A stretch of DNA of 26,821 nucleotides from NCBI GenBank assembly GCA_934394665.1, contig CAKRRS010000034.1, positions 1 to 26,821 on the forward strand, in the 5' to 3' direction. Positions 15,454 through 23,322 of the stretch are shown one piece after another. The notes beneath the pieces were generated by a model. The model was not told the DNA's origin, made no database searches, and saw only the letters and a program-made list of their open reading frames with translations. A program made the position numbers and the translations under genes. The stretch's first letter is position 1. Every line of letters begins with the position of its first letter. The DNA comes from an uncultured Acetatifactor sp. Lineage in GTDB: Bacteria > Bacillota > Clostridia > Lachnospirales > Lachnospiraceae.

Positions 15454-15461
15454 ACTCTTTC

Positions 15462-16496
15462 TTACGTCCTCGACATCGTAGAATCCCGGACCACAAGTTC
15501 TCCGTCGAATACGCAGTGCTGGTGTTTCGCTTTTTTCCCGATAATGTCAAACAGAATCCGGGCAGTCTCTCTCGCCATGCTGTCTACCGGCTGCTTTAAA
15601 GTCGTCAATGACGGGATAACATATTTCCCGATTTCCACACCATCAAAGCCTGTCAGGGAAATATCTTCCGGTACCTTGTATCCGGCATCAGACAATGCTT
15701 TTCCTGCACCGATTGCCAACATGTCGGAGATTGCGAAGATCGCCGTGCACGGAATCTGCTTCTCCAGGAATTCCTTCGTCACCATATAGCCATTCTCCAG
15801 GGAGTAATCTTCCAAATCACTCCTCATAGGCAGGATTAGTTCCTCTCTTACTTCTATTCCGTTATCCTTCAACGCCTTTTTATAGCCCTCCAGACGCAGC
15901 TTACCGATGGAAGCATCCGTTTTGCGGGCACAGAGGATCGCAATATCCTTATGTCCGTTCTTGCACAGATAGTCCACCATCTTGTAGCTTTCCTTGGTAT
16001 CATCCACGGTCACGGAAGAATAGGTATTACGGCTGAATCCCTTGGGCAGCATTCCGGTAGTGCTCAAGATAAACGGTACATGAAGCTGTGCCAGTTTTTC
16101 CTCACTGTGGACCAGATAACCACCGAGGAAGATAATGCCCCGAAGCCTTTTTTCCTTCACCAGCTTCAGTGCCACTTCCACTTCATCATCGTCATAATCG
16201 ACATGCTGCAAAACCATGGAGTAGGACTTTTCCTTGATCTCTTCTTCCAATACCTTGATCATCTGGCTGAAAAAAGAGTTGTTAATACCTTTGACCAGCA
16301 CTGCAATCGCCTTGGCATCCTGACGTTTCAGGTTCCGTGCACTGTTATTGGGCACATAATTATTTTCCTTGATCACCCGCATGATCGTTTCCTTGGTCTC
16401 AGGATTGATATCCGGATGATTATTTATCGCACGGGACACCGTGCTGACGCCGACACCGCAGATTCTGGCGATGTCCTTGATCGTGATTTCCTCCAT
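15462..16496 (-). CDS. LacI-family transcriptional regulator of the alpha-glucan operon (344 aa)
   Basis: The DNA-binding domain ITIKDIARICGVGVSTVSRA (residues 4-23) is followed by the hinge (VPNNSARNLKRQDAKAIAVLV) and a sugar-sensing domain that ends with GELVVRDSTMSRT. The ATG at 16496 has GGAAAGG about ten bases upstream. A TTG at 16505 in the same frame touches that ribosome site and is less likely. The gene is fifth in the operon SBP - permeases - malQ - lacI, 29 bases after malQ, so its expression depends on the promoter it probably represses. The expected operator is the CGGTAACGTTTCCG site at 21436-21449. It resembles MalR-type regulators of maltodextrin use; the effector is not known. 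Confidence 0.9.
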   Translation of the reverse strand: MEEITIKDIARICGVGVSTVSRAINNHPDINPETKETIMRVIKENNYVPNNSARNLKRQDAKAIAVLVKGINNSFFSQMIKVLEEEIKEKSYSMVLQHVDYDDDEVEVALKLVKEKRLRGIIFLGGYLVHSEEKLAQLHVPFILSTTGMLPKGFSRNTYSSVTVDDTKESYKMVDYLCKNGHKDIAILCARKTDASIGKLRLEGYKKALKDNGIEVREELILPMRSDLEDYSLENGYMVTKEFLEKQIPCTAIFAISDMLAIGAGKALSDAGYKVPEDISLTGFDGVEIGKYVIPSLTTLKQPVDSMARETARILFDIIGKKAKHQHCVFDGELVVRDSTMSRT

Positions 16497-16525
16497 GGAG
16501 CGCAAACCTTTCCAAGCTTACATGC

Positions 16526-18019
16526 TTACCTGCCGTACAGCTTTGTCATACTGCGGATCCGCCCTGCAAGCTCCTTTGTAAAATCTCCGTTCCCCATTCT
16601 CCACTTCCAGTTGATGCCCAGTGTGGAAGGAATGTTGATGCGGGCCTCCGATCCCAGTCCGAGATAATCCTGCATGGGAATAACCGCCAGATCCGCTACA
16701 CTGGACATTGCCGCACGCACGAACTCCCAGGGAATCTGTTCTCTGGGGATGGGCTCACCGTCCGCGTCTTTCAGACGCAGGTAGTCATCGCAGAGCTTTT
16801 TATCCGCTCCCTTCAGCGTATCGTACCATCCCATCACCGTATCATTATCATGCGTTCCCGTATATACCACGCAATTATGTGTATAATTATGCGGCAGATA
16901 ATCACTCTCCTCGCGGGAATCAAATGCAAACTGCAGGATCTTCATGCCTGGATAACCGGATTTCTTCACTAATTCTATCACAGATGGCGTCAAAAATCCA
17001 AGGTCTTCTGCAATAACTTCTTTTTCGCCCAGTTTCTCCTTCATGGTACGGAAAATGTCATATCCGGGTCCCTGCTCCCAGTGACCATGCTCTGCTGTCG
17101 GTTCTCCATATGGAATCGCATAGTAAGCATCAAATCCACGGAAATGATCGATACGAACCACGTCATAGCGTTCAAAGCAGGCCGCCAGACGCTGCATCCA
17201 CCATGCATAACCGGTCTCTCTGTGGTGTTCCCATTTGTATAGCGGATTGCCCCACAGCTGTCCGGTGGCGGAAAAGGCATCGGGAGGGCATCCCGCTACT
17301 GCTACCGGCTCACAGTTCTCATCAAACTGGAACAATTCCGGATTCGCCCAGGCATCCGAGCTGTCAAATGCCACGTAAATAGGAATATCTCCGATGATCT
17401 TGATGCCGTTGTCGTTGGCATAGGTCTTTAATTTTTCCCACTGTACCTGGAACAGGTATTGCTGGAACTGATAAAATGCGATCTCTTTCGCATATTTTCT
17501 GCGGTATTTATCCATAGCCGCAGGCGTTCTCAGCTTGATATCCTCTTCCCATGCCGCCCAGCAGATGCCGCGGAAACCGTCCTTGATCGCCATATACAAC
17601 GCATAATCATCCAGCCAGTAGGCTTTTTTCTGTACAAAATCCCGGAAGTCCGCATCCTCTTCGATATGGCTGTTCTCAAAGGCTTCCTTCAGCAGTCGGA
17701 AACGGCTCTTATAGATTTTGCCATAATCCACGGAATGAATGTCAGTACCGAAATCATAGGCATTACACTGTTCTGCGGTGACATAGCCTCTCACCACCAG
17801 ATCCTCCGGATCGATAAAGTAAGGATTTCCCGCAAAAGTAGAGAAGGACTGGTACGGAGAATCTCCGTAGCTGGTAGGTCCTAACGGCAGAATCTGCCAA
17901 TAGGCCTGACCGGCCTCTTTTAATCTGTCGATAAATTTATATGCTTCCTTGGAAAAGCAGCCGATTCCATATCTCGACGGCAGACTGCTCACCGGCAGCA
18001 AAATTCCGCTTTTTCTCAT
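16526..18019 (-). CDS. malQ: 4-alpha-glucanotransferase, GH77 (amylomaltase, 497 aa)
   Basis: This cytoplasmic enzyme transfers maltosyl and longer units between alpha-1,4-glucans and releases glucose, feeding maltodextrin phosphorylase. The protein begins MRKSGILLPVSSLPSRYGIG and contains the substrate loop TSYGDSPYQSFSTFAGNPYFID. The three catalytic acids are Asp291 in VRIDHFRGF (nucleophile), Glu338 in VIAEDLG (acid/base) and Asp391 in GTHDNDT. The length is typical of bacterial amylomaltases. The ATG at 18019 fits the family start; an in-frame ATG four codons upstream (18031) is close to GGAAAG and cannot be excluded. It lies 104 bases after the permease gene, a gap that holds a hairpin element, and 29 bases before lacI. 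No maltodextrin phosphorylase is in the window. Confidence 0.95.
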   Translation of the reverse strand: MRKSGILLPVSSLPSRYGIGCFSKEAYKFIDRLKEAGQAYWQILPLGPTSYGDSPYQSFSTFAGNPYFIDPEDLVVRGYVTAEQCNAYDFGTDIHSVDYGKIYKSRFRLLKEAFENSHIEEDADFRDFVQKKAYWLDDYALYMAIKDGFRGICWAAWEEDIKLRTPAAMDKYRRKYAKEIAFYQFQQYLFQVQWEKLKTYANDNGIKIIGDIPIYVAFDSSDAWANPELFQFDENCEPVAVAGCPPDAFSATGQLWGNPLYKWEHHRETGYAWWMQRLAACFERYDVVRIDHFRGFDAYYAIPYGEPTAEHGHWEQGPGYDIFRTMKEKLGEKEVIAEDLGFLTPSVIELVKKSGYPGMKILQFAFDSREESDYLPHNYTHNCVVYTGTHDNDTVMGWYDTLKGADKKLCDDYLRLKDADGEPIPREQIPWEFVRAAMSSVADLAVIPMQDYLGLGSEARINIPSTLGINWKWRMGNGDFTKELAGRIRSMTKLYGR

Positions 18020-18046
18020 ATTAATAACCATATCTTTCCGTAACCC

Positions 18047-18091
18047 GCAAATTTTCAGGTACTTTCGTACCTCACGCAGGCACAAATTTGC
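18047..18091. repeat. Intergenic hairpin with a copy of the GGCACAAATTTGC element
   Basis: GCAAATTT (18047-18054) pairs with AAATTTGC (18084-18091). Inside it AGGTAC (18057-18062) pairs with GTACCT (18067-18072), and the minus-strand RNA closes with a GAAA tetraloop. The 13-mer at 18079-18091 is identical to 1310-1322. It sits between permease G and malQ within one operon, so it may adjust RNA stability rather than stop transcription. Confidence 0.55.
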
Positions 18092-18123
18092 TTGCAAAAA
18101 ACGAGCCCAAAGGAATATTTTAC

Positions 18124-18963
18124 TTAGCCCTTAACCGCACCGGCTACCACGCCCTCGATAATGTACTTCTGACAGGTCAGATAGAAGACGATAATAGGAA
18201 TCACGGACAGTACCAGCAGTGCCATCATGGCCCCCAGATCCTTTGCACCGTAAGAACCTACCAGGTATTGTACCACAACCGGGATGGTTTTGTAATTAGT
18301 GCTCAGGCCGATCACCAGATAAGGCAGCAGATAGTCGTTCCAGATCCACATGGCATTCAGGATGGCTACCGTGATGGCGGTCGGCTTCAGGATCGGCATT
18401 ACGACACCGAAGAAGGTCTGCAAAGGGTTGCAGCCGTCGATCATGGCTGCCTCTTCGATGTCCAACGGAATCGATTTGATGAATCCGCAGAACATGAACA
18501 CGGACAGGCCGGAACCGAATCCCAGATACAGCAGCACCATTCCGGGAGGGTTGTTTAAATGGGTCATATTCGCCAGCTTAGACATAGTGAACATAACCAT
18601 CTGGAAAGGTACAATCATGGAAAATACAAACATGTAATACAGCACGTTGGTCACACCGGATTTCACTCTGGTCAGATAGTACGCAGTCATGGAAGTGAAC
18701 AGAATGATCGCCGCCACGGAAAATACAGTGATGAATGCAGACCATCCGAAAGCTGTAAAGAACCCGGTCTTTTCAATACCGTTCACATAGTTGGTAAGTC
18801 CTGCAAAGGTCTCTGCGGTAGGCAGTGCAAAAGGATTGTTACTGATGTACAGCTTTCCTTTAAAAGAGTTGATCAACACGAAGAAAATAGGTGTTAAAAA
18901 AGCAACTACCAGCAGACACAGGATACAAAATATGATTACATTGGAAGTTTTTTTCTTAGTCAT
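18124..18963 (-). CDS. Sugar ABC transporter permease, MalG type (alpha-glucan locus, 279 aa)
   Basis: This is the second inner-membrane subunit of a CUT1 importer with about six helices, the first at residues 9-31. The EAA loop reads EAAMIDG at 171-177, followed by FFGVVMPILKP, and the protein ends GVVAGAVKG. Its ATG overlaps the TAA of the preceding permease (TAATG), with AAGGAGG ten bases upstream inside that gene, so the two subunits are translationally coupled. The next gene is malQ, which points to malto-oligosaccharides or related alpha-glucosides as the cargo. As in the first transporter, no ATPase gene is present in the cluster. Confidence 0.9.
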   Translation of the reverse strand: MTKKKTSNVIIFCILCLLVVAFLTPIFFVLINSFKGKLYISNNPFALPTAETFAGLTNYVNGIEKTGFFTAFGWSAFITVFSVAAIILFTSMTAYYLTRVKSGVTNVLYYMFVFSMIVPFQMVMFTMSKLANMTHLNNPPGMVLLYLGFGSGLSVFMFCGFIKSIPLDIEEAAMIDGCNPLQTFFGVVMPILKPTAITVAILNAMWIWNDYLLPYLVIGLSTNYKTIPVVVQYLVGSYGAKDLGAMMALLVLSVIPIIVFYLTCQKYIIEGVVAGAVKG

Positions 18964-19805
18964 TATTGTTCTACCTCCTTACGTCTGGTAAGTACCAGCT
19001 GTCCCAGCGCAATAACTGCCACAACGATGAAGAACAGTACTGCTTTCGCCTGACCGACACCTTCGAAACCGGTTCTGCCGTAGAAGGTATTGTAAATGTC
19101 CAGAGCCAGCATTGCTGTCTTTTTGCTGGGTGCACCGGCGGTCAGTGCCAGGTTCTGGTCGAACAGCTTAAAGCTGTTGGATACAGTAAGGAATAAGCAT
19201 ATCGTAATAGATGGCATAACCATCGGAATTTTCACTTTGAATAATGTCTGTAACGAAGTAGCTCCGTCAATCTGTGCTGCTTCGATCAGATCGGTAGGTA
19301 CATTCTGCAGTCCGGCTACATAAATAATCATCATATAACCGATCATCTGCCAGTTCATCAGGATGACCAGTCCCCAGAAACCGTAGGTAGGATTGGATAC
19401 CAGTGTGGTCTCGTATTTTAACAATACCGCATTAATCATCTGCTGCCAGATATAGCCCAGGATGATACCGCCGATCAGGTTCGGCATGAAGAATACGGTA
19501 CGGAACAGATTGGTTCCTTTGATCTTTCTGGTCAGTGCCAGTGCCAGAATAAATGCAAACACGTTAATCGTAACAATGGATACGACTGAGAATTTTAAGG
19601 TAAAACCGAATGCGTTGACAAAATCTTTGTCCGCAAAAATTTTAATGTAATTGTCTAAGCCTACAAACTGCGCGTTCGTGATTGTCTTGAATTTGCAAAA
19701 GGACAGATATACGCCCATAACAAACGGTATGATAAATGCAAAGGAAAACGCGATCAACGTAGGCAGTACAAAAATGGGAAAATATCGTTTTAATGTCTTT
19801 TGCAT
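18963..19805 (-). CDS. Sugar ABC transporter permease, MalF type (alpha-glucan locus, 280 aa)
   Basis: This is the first inner-membrane subunit of the second importer. Helix one covers about residues 9-33 (IFVLPTLIAFSFAFIIPFVMG). The EAA loop reads EAAQIDG at 175-181 with LFKVKIPMVMP after it. The protein ends in a basic tail TRRKEVEQ. The ATG at 19805 has AGGAGA six bases upstream. It follows the binding protein gene after about 117 bases that contain a strong hairpin (19851-19883). The stop codon is shared with the start of the next permease. Confidence 0.9.
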   Translation of the reverse strand: MQKTLKRYFPIFVLPTLIAFSFAFIIPFVMGVYLSFCKFKTITNAQFVGLDNYIKIFADKDFVNAFGFTLKFSVVSIVTINVFAFILALALTRKIKGTNLFRTVFFMPNLIGGIILGYIWQQMINAVLLKYETTLVSNPTYGFWGLVILMNWQMIGYMMIIYVAGLQNVPTDLIEAAQIDGATSLQTLFKVKIPMVMPSITICLFLTVSNSFKLFDQNLALTAGAPSKKTAMLALDIYNTFYGRTGFEGVGQAKAVLFFIVVAVIALGQLVLTRRKEVEQ

Positions 19806-19850
19806 AAGCCTTCTCCTCGATTACTTGCTTTTTAAATTCTTTTCAATGAA

Positions 19851-19883
19851 CATGGGGACTGTGGTACCGCCACCGCCCCCATG
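19851..19883 (-). promoter_or_regulatory. Intercistronic hairpin between SBP and permease genes
   Basis: CATGGGG (19851-19857) pairs with CCCCATG (19877-19883), with GTGG/CCAC inside and two mismatches. On the minus strand no T run follows, so it is more likely a 3' end stabiliser that protects the binding protein message than a terminator. Confidence 0.55.
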
Positions 19884-19922
19884 TCCGAAATAATATAAGA
19901 TGGATTAAGTTTATCGCTTTGT

Positions 19923-21332
19923 TTAGTTAGCTGCAGTAGCTGCTTTTTCAGCTGCCCATCTGTCAACTACGGTTGTCTTTACAGTATCCCAGTCGATGGA
20001 ACCGGAAGCATACTCCAGAAGAGCTGCGCCGAAGTCATCCTTGAACTGCTGGCTGGGGAAGGAAGTGAAGTTCCATGCTACAGATGTCTTGGAGCTATCT
20101 GCCATGTAACGAAGAACTTCCTGTGCCAGAGGATCGGTGGGCTTTTCGTCATCGCTAAAGGTATCGAAAGGAGCGATGAATCCAAGGTCGTTGGTTACTG
20201 CTGCCTTACCGGTCTCAGAAGAGAACAGCCATTCAACGAATGCGATAGATGCTGCCTGATCCTCAGCAGAAGCTTCCTTGTTGATGCAGAAGAAGTTCTC
20301 AGTACCGGTGCACAGTCCCTGGTTCTCTTCACCTTCAACTCCTGTATAGATAGGAAGGAACTTAACATCCTCAGCTTTAACAGTGTTACCGTCTACGCCA
20401 TTGATCTGGCTCCAACCCCAGTTACCGTTCTGTACCATTGCTGCCTGACCCAGAGCGAACTCAGCCATGGAGTCGTCTACAGACTTGCTTCCCAGCAGGC
20501 CGGGCGCTGTGCAGGAGTTGTTGATGTACAGATCGAAAATATTCTTGAAGTTATCGGAGTAAGTGAACTCCAAAGTGTCGGTATCAGTGATACCCTTATC
20601 CTTGAACTCGTAGTATACAGGGATGTTAGCCAGATGAGTCTGCCATCTCCAGTCTTCACCGGGAGTCAGGGATGTGGAAGCGAATACGCCTTCGATACCC
20701 AGATCATCTTTCTTAGCCTGCATATCTTCTACAACCTCTTTTAACTTAGCGAAGTTGTTGATCTCATCCATGCTTGCTGCCTTAGCACCATCCAGTGCGA
20801 AGTACTTCTGCATGATAGCGTCGTTGTAAATGATACCGTAACCCTCTACTACGTAAGGGATTCCGTATACACCACCGTCTTCGCCGGTGATTGCCAGGCT
20901 CTTATCCATTAACCAGCTGTACAGGTCTGTATCCTTTAAGTCTGCGCAGTAGTCTTTCCAGTTCTGATAACCGATAGGTCCATTGATCTGGAACAGGGTA
21001 GGTGCTTCCTTGTTAGCGATCTCAGACATCAGGGTCTGCTCATAGGTACCGCTTGCTGCGGTAACAACCTTTACAGGAACACCGGTCTCCTCGGTATATT
21101 CCTTAGCCAGCTTCTGCCATACTTCATCAACTTCTGGTTTGAAGTTCAGATAGTATACAGAGCCTGCTGCCTCTGCGGTCTTCTCTGCTGCCTCGGTGGT
21201 GGTTGCTGCTGCTGCATCCGTCTTAGCGTCTGTTGCAGGTGTGGTAGCTGCGTTGTCGGAACTGCCACAGCCGGTCAGCATGGAAGCTGCCATTACTGCA
21301 CAAAGTAATACACTTGCCAGTTTCTTCTTCAT
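19923..21332 (-). CDS. Extracellular sugar-binding lipoprotein of the alpha-glucan ABC importer (469 aa)
   Basis: The signal MKKKLASVLLCAVMAASMLTGC has its lipobox cysteine at 22. An Ala/Thr/Asp-rich linker follows to about residue 58. The mature carbohydrate family 1 fold begins SVYYLNFKPEVDEVWQKLAKEY and contains PTLFQINGPIGYQNW, GIPYVVEGYGIIYND and AMVQNGNWGWSQIN, motifs typical of maltose- and alpha-glucoside-binding proteins. The ATG at 21332 has GGAGAGG seven bases upstream; the 14 codons open before it are leader. It is first of the operon with permeases, malQ and lacI. The promoter at 21463-21491 with a LacI-type operator directly downstream indicates induction by its sugar. Malto-oligosaccharides are the best guess from malQ; other alpha-glucosides are possible given the GH4 enzyme upstream. 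Confidence 0.9.
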   Translation of the reverse strand: MKKKLASVLLCAVMAASMLTGCGSSDNAATTPATDAKTDAAAATTTEAAEKTAEAAGSVYYLNFKPEVDEVWQKLAKEYTEETGVPVKVVTAASGTYEQTLMSEIANKEAPTLFQINGPIGYQNWKDYCADLKDTDLYSWLMDKSLAITGEDGGVYGIPYVVEGYGIIYNDAIMQKYFALDGAKAASMDEINNFAKLKEVVEDMQAKKDDLGIEGVFASTSLTPGEDWRWQTHLANIPVYYEFKDKGITDTDTLEFTYSDNFKNIFDLYINNSCTAPGLLGSKSVDDSMAEFALGQAAMVQNGNWGWSQINGVDGNTVKAEDVKFLPIYTGVEGEENQGLCTGTENFFCINKEASAEDQAASIAFVEWLFSSETGKAAVTNDLGFIAPFDTFSDDEKPTDPLAQEVLRYMADSSKTSVAWNFTSFPSQQFKDDFGAALLEYASGSIDWDTVKTTVVDRWAAEKAATAAN

Positions 21333-21411
21333 AATCTTACCTCTCCTTTTGGGTTGAAACGGGATACTTTTCATGATTTTTGCATTGTATGCATTGCTCC
21401 CGTCTGGTTGT

Positions 21412-21449
21412 CGGAAACGGTGTCGGTATGGTTACCGGTAACGTTTCCG
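21412..21449. promoter_or_regulatory. LacI/MalR-type operator region of the alpha-glucan operon
   Basis: CGGTAACGTTTCCG (21436-21449) is a 14-bp palindrome with one deviating base and the central CG of LacI-family operators. A second, weaker site, CGGAAACGGTGTCG (21412-21425), lies 24 bp away. GTTACCGGTAAC (21431-21442) is also a perfect 12-bp palindrome. All lie just downstream of the -10 box, a blocking position. CcpA, a LacI relative, could use the weaker site. Confidence 0.65.
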
Positions 21450-21462
21450 TTGCTGTGATTAA

Positions 21463-21491
21463 AACATAGCACATTCACGAATGGCTTGCAA
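21463..21491 (-). promoter_or_regulatory. Sigma-A promoter of the alpha-glucan operon
   Basis: On the minus strand -35 TTGCAA (21486-21491) and -10 TATGTT (21463-21468) are 17 bp apart. The leader of about 120 bases contains the operator region. Confidence 0.65.
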
Positions 21492-21567
21492 GTGGTTTTC
21501 TGTAAATCCTTGGAAGTTTGTATATTGTTCTTAAAATTGTCCACCGGAATTTGTGCAGTTTCACAAT

Positions 21568-21601
21568 AAAAAGCAGGAAATCTTTCGATCTTCTGCTTTT
21601 T
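21568..21601. terminator. Bidirectional-looking terminator downstream of the GH4 unit
   Basis: AAAAAGCAG (21568-21576) pairs with CTGCTTTTT (21593-21601), with an inner partial stem, and gives a T run on both strands. On the minus strand it would end transcripts coming from GH4 through the box array, shielding the SBP promoter. Confidence 0.75.
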
Positions 21602-21631
21602 CTCATTGATAGCGTTATTTTCATTTAGTTC

Positions 21632-21890
21632 TACCGCTTACCGATTACTTTTTCTTAGCCGGGCGGTAATAGATCCATGTATTTCCTAAACATCGGATCT
21701 CATTTACCGCTTATATCCTGACTACAAACAGTAGCAGGCGGTATTTTTCGTATGATTCTACCCATTTGCGTTCCTTTTTTACCGCCTGATCACTGTTAAT
21801 AGCATCTAAAAGCGGTAAATGTTACGATATAATGGCTTTTTTATATGAATAATTACCGCTTAGGTTTTGAAATGTGTCAGTCAGGCGGTA
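21632..21890. repeat. Phased array of eight alternating TACCGC/GCGGTA boxes
   Basis: TACCGC occurs at 21632, 21705, 21780 and 21854, and its reverse complement GCGGTA at 21663, 21738, 21812 and 21885. Start distances are 31, 42, 33, 42, 32, 42 and 31 bp, so the unit is 73-75 bp. Most boxes extend to TTTACCGCYT or ARGCGGTAA. The sequence between boxes is not conserved. Each 42-bp step can fold as a hairpin: 21663-21710 has inner AGATCC/GGATCT, and 21812-21859 has inner ATATAA/TTATAT. The array fills the 300 bases between the GH4 stop and its terminator and holds no gene. Its role is unknown. Confidence 0.8.
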
Positions 21891-21902
21891 CCGGGCAGTT
21901 GC

Positions 21903-23315
21903 CTATAAATATTTCTTCCAGCCCTCCGGCAGGTATTTGCTCGTGCCACGGAGCATATCTGACACCAGTTCTTCTACCTGTGCACGGGTAGTTCTTCCTT
22001 TCACCTGAGGATCATTCAGGAAAGCTTCCACTACCAGGTCGAAGTCACACAGAATCGCCGCCTTCAGAATGCGCTCGTGGTTCTCCACATGGGGCTCTAC
22101 CAGCTCCTTGATTTGGGCAGGAAGTTCTCCGGCATACAACGGACGGATGGCATCTCTCTCGAATACCGCATTGGTCTCTACCACGGCACTTTCCGGCAGG
22201 TTTGCGATCTGATGACCTGTATTGGGAATGTTGACATTGCTGATCTTACGGGTCAGTCCGCAAAGTGCTTTGATCAGCTGGATGCCTTCCTCTCCGGTGG
22301 GTTTCAGTTCGATTTCTTCTTCCCCTGCTGCCAGTCTCGCGCTCTTTTCCAGGCGCTTCTGCAAATCCTGTTTTCTCCAGTCCACGGTGGTCAGACCGAA
22401 TTTCCATCTTTTTACAGTTTCCGGATCCTTCAGGTAACTGTCTCCGACACCCGGCATGAATTCTACCAGATGTCTGTCTCCGGCTGCCGCGATCAGACCG
22501 TACTTGCGGAACAGGTCAAATTTTACAATGTGTGCACAGTCAAAAGTGGAATTCATCCAGTTTTTATCTACTTCCTTAAAGCCGTCCTCCTTATGCTCCT
22601 CGGTATATTTCCGATACATGGGGAACAGGTCGATTCCCTTATAGGAGGCATAGTCAAACCAGGTGAAATGATTGATACCCAGTACATTGACCTGAATGTC
22701 CTCTCGCTTCACGTCGGTAAGTCCGGTGGTCTCCTCCAGGATTCCCTTTAATACTTTCTGTGTGCCGAATACTTCATGACAGCATCCGAAGGCTTTGATC
22801 TCCGGGAATACATAGTATAACGTCTTCACGCACAGTGACATTGGATTTGTGTAGTTGATGACCCATGCCTTAGGTGCATAGGCTTTGATCGCCTGCGCGA
22901 TCTCCACATACATCGGGATCGTGCGCAGTGCTCTCATGGCGCCACCGGGACCCGCCGTGTCTCCTACGGACTGGTAGATGCCCAGTCGTTCCGGCATATG
23001 CACGTCCACTGCCATCTCGTCAAAGGTACCCGGCAGGATCGATATGACGATAAAATCAGCTCCGGTCAACGCCGTCTTCAGGCTGTCGGAAACGGTGTAA
23101 TTCCATTTTCCCACGACATCTTCTCTGGCTGACAGTCTGTTACCGATGATCTCATTGTGTCTTGCCGCCTCTGCATCAATATCATACAGGCGGATGGTGC
23201 CGGACAGTTCCTCGTCCATAGCCAGATCTGTCATAAAGGTCCACGCCCATCCTCTGGAACCTCCGCCGATATAGGCGATCTGTAAGTCTTTTACTTTTCC
23301 GTTTGCATACTCCAT
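21903..23315 (-). CDS. GH4 family glycosidase, probable alpha-glucosidase (470 aa)
   Basis: GH4 enzymes cleave glycosides by NAD-dependent oxidation and elimination and need Mn2+ in reduced conditions. The NAD-binding start reads IAYIGGGSRGWAWTF (13-27). NYTNP is at 154-158, the metal site motif CHEV at 179-182 (Cys179, His180) and a second conserved histidine lies in GINHFTWF (His216). Within GH4 the CHEV-type motif marks alpha-glucosidases acting on free sugars, whereas CHSV marks alpha-galactosidases and CDMP or CNVP the phospho-sugar enzymes. This fits ABC import, which delivers unphosphorylated sugar. The ATG at 23315 has a perfect AAGGAGG; the frame open to 23399 covers a duplicated leader. 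It is a separate unit upstream of the alpha-glucan operon and divergent from an AraC regulator. No signal peptide, so cytoplasmic. Alpha-galactosidase activity is a less likely alternative. Confidence 0.9.
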   Translation of the reverse strand: MEYANGKVKDLQIAYIGGGSRGWAWTFMTDLAMDEELSGTIRLYDIDAEAARHNEIIGNRLSAREDVVGKWNYTVSDSLKTALTGADFIVISILPGTFDEMAVDVHMPERLGIYQSVGDTAGPGGAMRALRTIPMYVEIAQAIKAYAPKAWVINYTNPMSLCVKTLYYVFPEIKAFGCCHEVFGTQKVLKGILEETTGLTDVKREDIQVNVLGINHFTWFDYASYKGIDLFPMYRKYTEEHKEDGFKEVDKNWMNSTFDCAHIVKFDLFRKYGLIAAAGDRHLVEFMPGVGDSYLKDPETVKRWKFGLTTVDWRKQDLQKRLEKSARLAAGEEEIELKPTGEEGIQLIKALCGLTRKISNVNIPNTGHQIANLPESAVVETNAVFERDAIRPLYAGELPAQIKELVEPHVENHERILKAAILCDFDLVVEAFLNDPQVKGRTTRAQVEELVSDMLRGTSKYLPEGWKKYL

Positions 23316-23322
23316 TTGTAAT

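Noticed and set aside
16497..16505. TTG start for the second LacI protein
   Set aside because: It touches the only ribosome site; the ATG at 16496 has a workable distance and begins the family sequence.
21632..21890. CRISPR array
   Set aside because: The repeated boxes are only 6-9 bp, alternate in orientation and have two spacer classes; CRISPR repeats are longer, in one orientation, and no cas gene is near.
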